A stretch of 64,000 nucleotides of DNA from Cokeromyces recurvatus (taxonomy: Eukaryota > Mucoromycota > Mucoromycetes > Mucorales > Mucoraceae): assembly GCF_025118155.1 (NCBI RefSeq), contig NW_026251395.1, forward strand, positions 682,001 to 746,000. Reading direction: 5' to 3'. Below the pieces are notes generated by a model. The model was not told where the DNA came from and ran no database searches. It worked only from the letters and a program-made list of their open reading frames with translations. A program made the translations under genes and the position numbers. Positions 34,203 through 44,884 of the stretch are shown in pieces; positions within the stretch are counted from its first letter, which is position 1; the number at the start of each line of letters is the position of its first letter.

Positions 34203-36360
34203 TTGGTCATTTATGCTGATACCCATCAATTATTGGTCGAGGCTGTACCAAAACTGACTCACAAAAAACTATACAACTTCGCTGCTTTATTTGTTGGTCA
34301 AGGAAAGAATGCCGATGCCGAGATCGCTGAAGCTTTCTTACAATTTAGTAATAAAATGGGAGAAGATTTTAGTAGGCAACAACAGTTCCCCAATATTCAG
34401 TATAGCACACTAATCTCAATAGTCATGCGTAGTTTTGAGACACTTATAGAGAATCATGTTGGAACGAACTTCAAGCCAAAAATGCTGCGCTATCTCTTTA
34501 CGAGGCTTTCTGACACAACTGAATTTCCAGACCTCCCTTTCCGAACTGGTGTCAAACGCGATCTAGCTGAGCGGGTAAATAATGCTATTTGTACCAATCA
34601 AGAAATAATTTATCCTGCTAATCTGGAAGTTGCCGATACTCACAAAACCTCAATCAACAATCTTATTGATGAATGCCGCCAAAGATTACATGGCTTGAAC
34701 CTGACTGAAGCAGATTACTATGTTAAACCTCACTTGTATTTGCCGTGGCTATACCATGTTTTAGAAAGAATGGAGCAACAAGTCATCATTCGTGAGCCAG
34801 TACCTTAAACAAGAGCCACAAAGGGATTTGTACATCGTTGACTAGGAGAGATTGTTGACTTCAGAAGGCTACCAAGACGATTCCGTAGCACTTTGGAAAA
34901 TCATGTTAGAGATTCCATAAATATGGAGCAGCCTACTATCCAATAACACGTTAACCATTCGTTCCTTGAAAATACACGAAGACGTAGTCGTGCAGCTGAC
35001 CCAGTTCAAAGGCAAAGACATAATGATTTATTTCCACAAGAGAAGGCTGCTATTGATGATTTTGTAGCTAGGACAAAAGCTTCTATCTCCAGGAATGAAT
35101 TCAGGCCTGGACAGTTTATTGATCCTCGTGGCGCTCGTCTCTTCAACATTCTACGAGTATACAGTCTTCAGCAACGATATATCCAGATTAATCTTCAAGG
35201 CATTAGCAAGATAATTAGGCAATCTAGAATAAGACCATCGGTAACAGCCAATGAAGATATGAAAGATGTATGCTGGAGCCTCTTTAGTATGAACCATATT
35301 GGTTTTCGTTCAAGAAATGACCTTGATGGAAAAGCATTATCAGACAAGAGCTTTACTGGTGTTATTCGTACTGATGGTATTGCTTTGGAATTTATTTGTG
35401 AACGACCTTCCCATGCTGCTGAAGCCACTTTGACACCTGTTGATATTGCCACTAAGGTTGATTTAAATACTGCTACTGTATGGGGGTTGGATCCTGGATT
35501 GCGTGATGTTTTTGTTGCTTGCAACGGTGTTAGTACTGGTGCTGGCCAAAGTAGACAAAGACATAGAATACGTAAAACTTCCACAAGCGAATATTATCAA
35601 CTTTCTGGATTCAAATCTGCTGCCATAAAAAGAGCCAAACATGATCGAGCCAATGTTGACGCATGCCGTCTGATTTCTAATACACCATCAACAAGGACGT
35701 GTAACTGGGACCAGTTCAATGAAGCTTTGTGATATATATTTCGGAACTTTGAGGCAATTAAAGGCTATTACACAACCGGGTTGAAAAAGCTCAAATATCA
35801 CGGCTATAGAAACAAGCAAAAAGCATTGACCGAAATGTGTAAACGGTTGTTTAAAAGTAGCAGAAAATACCAAGAAGGCAATCCTGATATACAGCAAGCA
35901 AATTAGCAAAATGTGGAAACCGTTAGCCCCTAGAGACAATGCCGGTGAAGCTGAAAGGCCTACTGTAGTGGCATTTGGTTCTGCCCGGTTCGGTGGGCTC
36001 CGTGGGAATGTACCTTCTCCAACAAAGGCGTTCAGAAAAGCCTTGCTAAATTATGTCAAATCAACCAGACGCAACCAGCCAATTTCAAGAAAGTACGTCG
36101 TTATGATTGATGAGTATTTCACAAGTCAAATATGTCCCAGATGCCATACAAGAAGTACTTCCAACCAACGTGATAACTCCAATATGATGATCCATGCAGT
36201 ACTCAACTGTCAAACTTGTAATACTCGATGGAACAGAGATCACATGGCGAGTCTCAACATACGCTCTATCTTTTTGTATATGGCTGCCAAAAACAACAAT
36301 CGACCTGAAGAGTTTCGGCGGGTAAGCTATCTTGATATTAATATAGATTTCATTACTTAA
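34203..36360 (+). pseudogene. Fanzor (eukaryotic TnpB-like nuclease) relic
   Basis: The C-terminal hallmark of TnpB/Fanzor proteins is clear at 36090-36273: MIDEYFTSQICPRC, then CQTCNTRWNRDHMASLNI. This is a four-Cys zinc finger (CxxC...CxxC) followed by the RuvC-III Asp. The RuvC-I block VWGLDPGLRDVFVA lies at 35478-35520 with its Asp codon at 35490. Between them is a Lys/Tyr-rich helical region (YHGYRNKQKALTEM) and FGSARFGG. The N-terminal region from 34203 is long, as in Fanzor. The frame is interrupted by stops near 34806, 34839, 34944, 35730 and 35907, and shifts by one frame at about 35907, so it is not translatable as one protein. Family members are RNA-guided DNA nucleases carried by transposons (established knowledge). 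It sits in the centre of the AP-3 mu palindrome. Confidence 0.85.
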
Positions 36361-36485
36361 TATACTAACAACAATATTATTATTTGTGGAAAAATATCCT
36401 TAACAATTGAATAACATCATGTCTTGTATAACAGCAAGACGCCCCATATTTACAGGTAAGTTGACCTATTGAAAAAAAAAGCTTT
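36361..36485 (+). other. 3' flank of Fanzor relic, candidate guide-RNA (omega-RNA) region
   Basis: In TnpB/Fanzor loci the guide RNA usually overlaps or follows the 3' end of the ORF and runs to the element end (established knowledge). Here 125 bases separate the last stop from the right arm. They contain a perfect 6-bp hairpin GTCTTG-TATAACAG-CAAGAC at 36421-36440 and end in an A run. Nothing proves transcription; the assignment is by position and structure only. Confidence 0.3.
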
Positions 36486-36521
36486 CATTCGCCCAAAAAC
36501 TAAGCGTGTCTCAATATACCC

Positions 36522-36597
36522 CACTTTCATGTTGATGTCCCACTTTTATATCAGTGTCCCATTTTTGTATACGTGTTCCACTTTCATATTGGTGTCC
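36522..36597 (-). repeat. Four tandem 19-bp units near the inner end of the right arm
   Basis: Exact mirror of the array at 33476-33551, read on the minus strand. Together the two arrays flank the Fanzor-bearing spacer in inverted orientation. Confidence 0.75.
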
Positions 36598-36812
36598 TAA
36601 TTCAATTTTGAAACGACCAATTTTTTTATTATTGGCTCAACCTAGTTTCTTTGACTGTAATATTGCGTCCTGTAAAAATATCTGAAGCGACATTTACCTG
36701 ATGAGTTTTAATTCAAGAAGATTTAGAATAATACATTGCTTATTTTTTTTTATTTTTTTTTTTATTTTTTTTTTTTTTTTTCTTATAAATTAGCATTCTT
36801 GTAAAGCAGCAA

Positions 36813-38233
36813 ATGATTAACTCACTTTTTGTAGTTAATAATCAAGGGTAGATACAAATTAGGTTTATCTATTTATATATTTATTGGGTCAAATTAAATA
36901 GACGTATAAAATAGTAAAATCATCATTGAAAAGCATTGGCGTGGAATTATATCAAGACAGATTGTAGAAGTGTTTAATAACGAATGTGAAAAGTTTATAA
37001 CTTCCATACCTGATTCACTTAAAGATAATGCAAGTAATCGAGTAACAGCAATTAAAGATGCATATTTTACTCGAGATGACATACCTCCTATATTGGAAAC
37101 AAATAAGTATTGGTTATTAAATGTATTAAGAGATGACTTGACATGGTTATGTCCTGTTGAAAGAGAAGGTAAATATTCTGTATATATAATTCATATGTAT
37201 ACAGTATTTATACATAACTATACTTATACCTATACTTATACCTATACTTATATCTATACTTATATCTATACACATATAAAGTGGATCCTATGCTTGTATT
37301 TGAATTTATACATCGTATTATGGATATTTTGACTGATTATTTGGGTGAAGTGTCCGAATCATCTATTAGAGAAAACTTTGTAACAGTTTATCAGGTAATA
37401 TAAGGTAGTAATAAACAGGATAACGTAAATAACAATCAGTTTTCTCTCTCTCCCTCTCTCTCTTTTACTAGTTATTGGAAGAAATGATGGATTATGGCTA
37501 TCCTTTAACAACTGAACCTAATGCTTTAAAAGAAATTATTATGCCACCAACAATTATGAATAAAATGATGACTACAGTTGGGGCAGCAGCTGGGTAAGAT
37601 ATAACCATCAGACAAGAAAGAAAGAAAGAAAAGAAAAGAAAAGAAAAGAAAAGAAAAAGAAAACAAAAAGTAAATACCTCTCCTTATTCTATTATTTCTT
37701 GTAGAGTTGCTCCCAAATTCCCTCAGAGCATGTCAAATATACCATGGAGAAAAGCTGGAGTTAAATATGCTCAGAATGAAATTTATTTTGATATAATTGA
37801 AGAAATAGATGCTACTATTGCTGCGTAAGTTTACATACTACATACTACATACTACATACTACATACTACATACTACATACTACATACAATATATACATAT
37901 TAACATGTATATTAACATGTATATTAACATGTATATATATATATATAGGAATGGTGGAGTTGTTTCTTGTGAAGTTCATGGCTCAGTACAAGCTAATTGT
38001 AAATTATCAGGGATGCCCGATTTAACCTTGAATTTTGTTAATGCAAGAGTGATTGATGATGTTAGTTTTCATCCCTGTGTTAGGTATGATTTATTCGATA
38101 GATTTAACCGACTATTCTAAACAAACTATTATGGTAGATATCGTAAATGGGATAGTGAAAAGGTGTTATCATTTGTTCCTCCTGATGGACATTTTAAATT
38201 AATGTCATATAGGTATGTCTTTATATACACATA

Positions 38234-38317
<84 letters not shown>

Positions 38318-38781
38318 TATGTGTGTGTCTATGTGTATGTGTATGTGTTTTCTTTGATTAATAAGTTTACTTTTAGAACATCATTATCATCTTATCAAGC
38401 AATGCCATTACAAGTCAAGCCACAAATTATAGCTAGTAAGAATGGCGGTAAATTCGATATTACGATTCATTCTAGATTCTCGGATGGTAAACCTATAGAA
38501 AAGATCGTTTTGACTTTACCTATGCCAAAGAGTACATCAAGTGTAAATGCAACTTGTAATTCAGGGCAATATATGTATGATCCAGTAAATAAGGTAAAGT
38601 ATCATATATTCATAAGTGAGCTTACATACTGATAAATATAAAGACAATTAGATGGGAAATTAGTAAGCTTACACAAAGAGATCGAGCTCCTTTATTATCT
38701 GGTACATTTAGTTCAAGGTAAATGATACATAGATATTTATATATGTAATCGAAAATTGCCTTAATTAATTACTTTATATAT

Positions 38782-38816
<35 letters not shown>

Positions 38817-39073
38817 CATATAGTGAATCAAATCCTGAGTTAGGCATGAGTATAAATTTAGAATTTCAAATCAATATGTATGCTATTTCAGGGCTAAAAG
38901 TGGATAGTCTTCGCTTATACCATGAAGGTTATAAGCCTTATAAGGTAAATATATATATATATGTATATATATATGTATGTATATTTAATAGATGATTTTG
39001 ATTGATACTAAGGCTCTATTTGTAGGGTGTGAGAAGTATGACAAAAGCTGGCAATATTCATATAAGAACATGA
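36813..39073 (+). CDS. APM3: AP-3 adaptor complex subunit mu, copy 2
   Basis: Exons: 36813-36847, 36915-37168, 37282-37394, 37472-37593, 37705-37824, 37949-38083, 38138-38212, 38377-38593, 38644-38717, 38824-38944 and 39026-39073. All phases close, giving 437 residues, close to human AP3M1 (418). The coding sequence equals copy 1, including introns, except for one 7-bp unit in intron 5. Two equally intact copies in inverted orientation imply a very recent duplication, ongoing gene conversion, or a misassembly. The promoter regions are also shared up to the inner edge of the arms, so both copies should be regulated alike if both exist. Confidence 0.93.
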
Positions 39074-39180
39074 TAAGATATACATATGTATATGTATATT
39101 ATGTATATTATGTACAAACAAATATCTTCTGTTATATTTATTATTATACCTCTTTTGTTATTTGAAATTAAATGTATACA

Positions 39181-39760
39181 AATATATTTGAATAAATATA
39201 TCATTTTATTTATACATAAACTTGATATGGTCTTTATTTAGCATATGCTTAATTTAGAAAAGAGAGTTTATCATAGAGATAAATGGTTTACATTTTATAT
39301 TTAATATTTTCTGATGTTAGTTTGTGATATATCATGCAGGGAAATAAAATTGATATGAAGCTTATTCAATATAGAACTAGCTTAATATGCGCCCTTTGTG
39401 GTAACGATATTGTTTATTATTATTTGTTATTTTATATAACAATTGATTAGCTTAAATAAAATAATACTCTAAAGTTAATACAAGCAAGCGATGCTACATG
39501 ATTAAGCACATCTGGTTAGAATAGCTATGTATGATATCTAAGCAGAAATATTATCGTTAGCATCAGATTACTAATAACTATTGCTTGCTATTTTATCAGA
39601 GTAATCTTAATTTATTCTGTCTTAGACACTTGATAGTAATGATACTATTATTAAATTTTGGAAGAACCATGCAGCAGTAATTAGCAACTTTAGCCTGACA
39701 TACAATAGTTCTAAGGCAAATAACCACAGGAAATACTTTTTGCGTGCTTGTAATTAATCA
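39181..39760. other. Intergenic
   Basis: Unique AT-rich DNA beyond the outer edge of the right arm. No gene or RNA seen. Confidence 0.55.
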
Positions 39761-40838
39761 ATGTTGGAACAGATACGGTTTAGAGCTTCGATGGCTACAG
39801 AAGTTGCGGATGAAAGTGAGCAGTCTGTAAAAAAGCTAAAAGTGAATCAAAGAGAAGATAAAGATCAAATTGAAGAGAACGAAGAGCATGAGAAGATTGA
39901 AAAAACAATCTGGGATGAATGGAAAAAGTTTGTGCAAAGTTCTGAGATTGCTTTGAGCAGTTGGAATGCATTGAGGTAAATTGAATTGTCATAAGTATTA
40001 ATTAGGTCAACAATAATAGTTTTATATTTGCGGATCTAGCCTTGAGAAGCATAATATTGTTTGGTGTGGAGAACTAACTCGTTGGTGTTTTTTCATGCCG
40101 GAGTCCTTATATACACGCACGATCCACTTAAAGTGCCAATTCCACAGGAATACCAAAACATATATAGGTCAATAATTGAAGCAGTAAGCCTAGGCTCTAA
40201 GCCGCATAGCTAAAATACTTGATGTTCCGATTTTAAAGTTTTTATTGTAGGAAAACATCCAGATAATGAAAGAGGGAATAAAGTTGCTACAAAATGCCGA
40301 AAGCGTTGATAATAAATAAGAGTTTTTAATAGATATGCTTAACATTTTGTGAGTTTTTTTTTTCTTTTAATTTGATCGAAATATATTATTAATTACACAT
40401 AATAATGATTTTAGCTCTAAAACAGTTTTTCCCACTGAGGGTAAGACTCTTGTACATAGCAAAAGCTGTTTTAAATCTGATTCGTTATGGTCTGCATAAC
40501 CAGCTGTAGCAACATATTTACGCACAAAAGGATATAAATCAATATTCTATACAGGAGAAGAAGAGTTTGAGACAATATCCAATGAGCTAGAGAAGGATAG
40601 ACAAATTGATGGACGATTCAGATATTATGCTGATGGAATTCTAAGAATAAATAAACTCGAAGTGTTAATAATAGAGGTATCGTCTGCCTATGATAAGGCA
40701 ACAAATGTAAAATTCGCCTTTGATCATTACAAAGGCATGTTCGGTGCATTGTCCGTTCTAAAGAATATTGCAAGTAGATATAAATATGCTACTTTTAATA
40801 CTTCCAAGGAACTGAAAATACATTTTATACACGCTTAT

Positions 40839-40883
<45 letters not shown>

Positions 40884-41225
40884 TCTCTAACATTTACTCA
40901 TTGTTGATAGAATAAAAATAAGAAAAGACTTGGAAGTTCTGTTGTGCAAGAGTATGCAAATATGATTGATAATGTTGCAAATGAGGTATGTACAGAGTTC
41001 AAAAACAAAGAAGTTATGGTCACGCACCTTCCTTCCTTGTTGGTAGTCTTAAAGATCAAATTAAATCTCACAATTAACTAATTCTTATTTTCCTTATCAA
41101 TACACTTTTTGATAATCCTTTTTTTTTTTTAAGTGCAAAAGATAAGGAAAGAGAAAACAGAAAAGACGAGTATGTGGAAACTCTGTATAGTTTATATGTT
41201 GTTTTTGCATGGTGAGTGATATTAA
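39761..41225 (+). pseudogene. Decayed multi-exon gene of an uncharacterised, apparently multicopy fungal family
   Basis: A first exon-like frame at 39761-39975 encodes a charged protein (VKKLKVNQREDKDQIEE, then IWDEWKKFVQSSEIALSSWN). After non-coding gaps, a second coding stretch at about 40555-40845 reads EFETISNELEKDRQIDGRF, YYADGILRINKLEVLIIEVS and KFAFDHYKGMFGALSVLKN. From memory, proteins with an xYYADGxxR...LEVS-x...FDHxKxMF pattern are abundant in Mucorales genomes; their function is unknown to me. The second stretch runs into an A homopolymer (40842-40879), and the middle part has stops in every frame, so the copy looks broken. Whether correct splicing could rescue it is unclear. Confidence 0.45.
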
Positions 41226-41584
41226 TAGAAGTATGATTTAGATACATGAATACTAGTATAATAAAGTATTATGTGTAAATATTGTCTATAAATATATGGT
41301 AAGTCTTCATATTACCGGCGCAGTTCACTTGTAACTAACACTATGTCTTCTGATATCTAGATAATACTTTTTTACATGTACAGACTTTCAGCAACAAACA
41401 ATATGTGTTTGTAAAGGGAAAGGTGCCTTTTGACGTTATATTTCAACGCTACCAATTCGTTTGTGAATCCTTTTTTTTTTTTTTTTTTGATTCTGTTAAA
41501 GATTTTAATAACATCATGGAAGTGCGTACTTTATTGTATTGTTCAATGTAGTTCATACTGTTAATTCTGAAGTGAGGAAAAGGG
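41226..41584. other. Intergenic, no gene seen
   Basis: AT-rich spacer with a T run at 41470-41488; I see nothing coding. Confidence 0.5.
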
Positions 41585-41815
41585 TGTCGTGAGCTAACCT
41601 TATAATGTTATATTTCTTATTTAAACAAGTAGAACATAGTATTATTATTCAAGAAATTTTATCTAAATTCTCTTGAAACTGTCGTGATTTACTTTATTAA
41701 ATAATATTAAAAGCTTCTAACACTTCATTAACTGTAACATATTGTATTCGGTCGCTAACTAATACTTTTCTGATTCACATCTTATCTTAGACCTCTTTAA
41801 CAATTCTTATAAAGA
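41585..41815 (+). mobile_element. LTR family A, 3'-truncated copy
   Basis: Starts TGTCGTGAGCTAACCTTATAATG like the other two copies and keeps the blocks CTTCTAACACTTCATTA, TCTGATTCACATCTTATC and AGACCTCTTTAACAATTC. Similarity stops at about 41815, before the CA end, so the 3' third is missing. It is more diverged than the other two. Confidence 0.6.
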
Positions 41816-42328
41816 ATGATTTTAAGCACAATATCAAGGAGACTAGGCTTATCAAATACCCCTTTGTGGGGAAATAGTAGTATTTTGTACAAATGAGATG
41901 CAAATTAGTTGCCTAAATAGGAAAAAGAAAGTTGATGAGAATATAAACAAAAAAATGAAAACAAAAGACATTTATTTTACTTACTTTTCTTTTCTTTAAC
42001 ATAAACACATTTCATATAGTCATAAAGAAGATGTAAAATTGACAACATTTTACTATTCTACACATTGTTACTTTTTATAAGAAAGAAAGAAAATTAAATA
42101 ATGTAACTGTGTGTATGTGTGTGTATGTGTGTATTAAATGTGGGGTAACACATATTCTTATCGATTTCATATGATTGTGACTGTAATTTACAACAACGAC
42201 CTCCTTATTCTTATAAAAAAGTAGATATTCAAAGTTATTTTTTCTTCTTTTTCTTCTTTATTATTATTATTTCTTCCATAGGTAAGTCATTAAATAATAC
42301 TATTTTATTCTTCTTCTTCTTCCCTGCC
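41816..42328. other. Intergenic, no gene seen
   Basis: AT-rich, with a TG-rich microsatellite at 42108-42132 and T/C-rich runs at 42238-42320. Nothing coding. Confidence 0.5.
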
Positions 42329-42569
42329 CTAGGAGGAAATTCTTTTTCTCATGGTTACCACTTATGTACCGGGCTCTTGATGAGGAAGACACCCTATCTT
42401 GCCCTCCTTGAATTAGGAGGACATTGTAGGGTATCTTGTTGATTCAGAGGGCGTTACATATTGTGATCGCTATGGTTTTTCTAACCTCCTAGTAAAAATA
42501 AAAAAATACAAGAACAAAGAAGGTGCAACGAATCCTAGCCTCCACGCGGCCACCTTTGGACTGCAGTAA
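42329..42569 (+). other. GC-richer structured island of unknown nature
   Basis: In an AT-rich desert this block has normal base composition and strong complementarity. CTAGGAGG at 42329-42336 pairs exactly with CCTCCTAG at 42485-42492. Inside it, ACCCTA (42391-42396) pairs with TAGGGT (42427-42432) and CCTCCT (42403-42408) with AGGAGG (42415-42420) around a 6-base loop. An open 50-codon frame without ATG also runs 42417-42569 (EDIVGYLVDSEGVTYCDRYG, ending in TAA). It could be a structured RNA, a short inverted-repeat element, or an exon relic. I compared it mentally with RNase P, SRP and U-snRNA hallmarks and found no match. Confidence 0.4.
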
Positions 42570-43787
42570 ATATTATTATTTTTACTGTTGACGAATTGGG
42601 GATTCACTTTTTTTATATGAAATAAAAATGAAAATAAAATACAATAAATAAATATCTCTTTTTTTTACGCGTCTTTTAATAATCTTGTGCCTTCTTTAAC
42701 TATTGTTTGTATAATAAAATATCTTTTTGCTCTAAATTGACTTTAAGAAGTATAAAAATAAGTAGAGAAGTTATAAAGTAATTAACATAAAAAATACAGG
42801 AAATATAAAATGTGGTGTAGTAGTGATTATTTAAACTATTAACTAATATCTTATCAGAGAAACTATCATGATTATTTTTCTTCCTTTACAATCACATTAT
42901 TATTTTTTTAAATTAACTAAATATTAAAGATATTGAGTACTTATTAGAAAACTTGTATTTCTTTTATGTATACATATTTCCTTTTTTTTTTTTTTTTTTT
43001 GGTTCTAGTGAAGCTACTTCAAAATGGGGGTGGATATTTTAAGCAAGCTATATCGAATGTAGAAACAGTTTTTGATTCTTTTCTCAAGCGACCTATTTCT
43101 CAATGACAGTCATCAGCAAACGAAGGTAAATGATGTTCTAATGTCCCTTATTAATCTTCTTCTTTCTTTCTTTATTATGATAACGAGCATTACTTTGCAC
43201 TAGATTTCTACTGAAAAGAAGTATGAGTATATTAACATCATTAGGATTATAAAAAAAAAGAATCTGCATATTTAATTGTTAAACGACTTTAATACCATTA
43301 TTGAAATACAGTGTACATAAAAGAAAGAAAGAAAGAGAACGCTACAGCAAGAGTACTTTAAAGAAGATGTATTTGATATACCTAATAATAATGTAAATTT
43401 AACGTGCCAAAGAATTTAAGTGAGTTTGATATTTCTGCTATGCTCTCTAAGAGAAAGTAAACAAACATAATAAGTAGCCCATTACCTATCTATACGTATA
43501 TACTTTTCGGTAATGACTATATGAACCTTTCTTTTTTTATCTTCTTTTCTAACAAGCATATGAAGCATGTTTGATCCAAACAATATGACAGAAATCAATC
43601 TAAATACGACGTGATATAATTAAGCTAATAAGATGACTAATCATTGTATGAAATGGACGCATGCAGTTAGCTTTTGTTATAACCAATTAGCAAATATTAT
43701 TCGTGGTAACCCTTTTGAGAGAATAGACACTTTCAATAGCGGTAATGTGCACTTTGTTTCCTTTCTAAAAAAAATAATAATACATAT
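42570..43787. other. Intergenic, no gene seen
   Basis: AT-rich spacer between the structured island and the second full LTR copy, with T runs at 42661-42666 and 42981-43000. No coding or RNA signal. Confidence 0.5.
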
Positions 43788-44129
43788 TGTCATAAGCTGA
43801 CTTATAATGCCATGTTCCTTGATTAAGCAAGTGGATCAAGGAATTCTATCTAGATTCCCCTGAAACTCTCTTGATCCACTCCATCAAACAATATTAAAAC
43901 TTCTAACACTTCATTATCTATCTTTAACATATCTTATTTGGTCGTAACTAACATTTTTTTATTATTCGCATCTTATCTCAGACCTCTTTAACAATTCTTA
44001 TAAATATTCATCAATTTAAATTCATAAATAAAAATGATTGGCTTTAGAACTATTGTTCGCTCTCATTGACTTTTTTTTTTTTTTTGTCTTTTTATTAATT
44101 TTATTTGATATTTTACAAGTAATATCACA
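43788..44129 (+). mobile_element. LTR family A, copy 2 (342 bp)
   Basis: Begins TGTCATAAGCTGAC and ends AATATCACA, matching the 10653-11012 unit throughout (CTCTTGATCCACTCCATC, GGTCGTAACTAACA, CCTCTTTAACAATTCTTATA, TTTAGAACTATTGTTCG). The flanking pentamers (CATAT and GTTTT) do not match, so there is no target-site duplication; this copy may derive from recombination between elements or may have lost a flank. Confidence 0.7.
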
Positions 44130-44884
44130 GTTTTATCTATGATTTTAACAGTTAGGTGCTCATATAACAGAGTAATTCTATTTAGTATTGTCAGTAGAGT
44201 GTACAAACTTCTTTAAGTTTATAAAACATAAAGAAGTATAATGCATAAATAAGTCGAAGTCGATTTCCCTTTATATTATTTGTCCAGCTACTTTAAGTCT
44301 GGAATTTAAAAAGAAAGAGTAAATGACACTGACTATACCTTTTTATTTCGATGGTTGTTGTATTATTGTAAAAAAAAATGTTTGATGATGCGAGATTACA
44401 GCATATACATGCATAAAAGGAGAATTAAATTCCATGGTGAATATTTGCTACCAAAACTTCATTATACAAGACAAAGAACCTATGAAATGATGCCATATAT
44501 TGTTAAAATAAGAGTATGGACGCATTTTAAGTTGCAAAAAAAAAAAAAAGGCAATTTTGATTTTTAATGTTTTCAGAACGAATTCTAACGTTAAAGCAAA
44601 TATCATCCATTTCTGATTAATGTACACATAAGTTTCTAAAAAATAAGAATTGGGTATTTCTAATATGATGGATGCTGAAGCTTTTGATAAGTTCTTAATT
44701 ACTAATCTCCATCAAACGAAGCTAAAATCCGTATAAAGTATGTAATTAATATGAATAATCCTATATTGAGTGAAGTCATTAAAGTTGTTTACCACACATA
44801 TCAGGATAATTGACAAAAATTATAACAATAGTGTGAGTTCAAATAATGTGCATGGTAAATGTGATGGTATGGCTTAAAGAAGAG
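44130..44884. other. Intergenic, no gene seen
   Basis: AT-rich spacer. The ORF starting at 44355 (70 codons) has no recognisable features and I do not support it as a gene. Confidence 0.45.

Larger units (their letters stand above)
36486..39180. repeat. Right arm of the large inverted repeat (palindrome)
   Basis: 2695 bp, mirror of 30900-33587 with one extra 7-bp microsatellite unit. The inner edge begins CATTCGCCC at 36486 and the outer edge ends GTATACA at 39180. Flanking bases differ on both sides. It carries the second AP-3 mu gene in the opposite orientation. Confidence 0.93.

Noticed and set aside
35195..35584. 129-codon minus-strand ORF over the Fanzor relic
   Set aside because: Antisense of the RuvC-I-containing frame; no independent protein features.
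36894..37082. Minus-strand ORF (and mirror 32991-33179)
   Set aside because: Antisense shadow of AP-3 mu exon 2.
42329..42492. RNase P RNA, SRP RNA, telomerase RNA or a U-snRNA
   Set aside because: None of their invariant motifs could be found; kept only as an unexplained structured island.
44355..44567. 70-codon ORF considered as a small gene
   Set aside because: No start context, no domain, lies between two repeats and ends in an A run.
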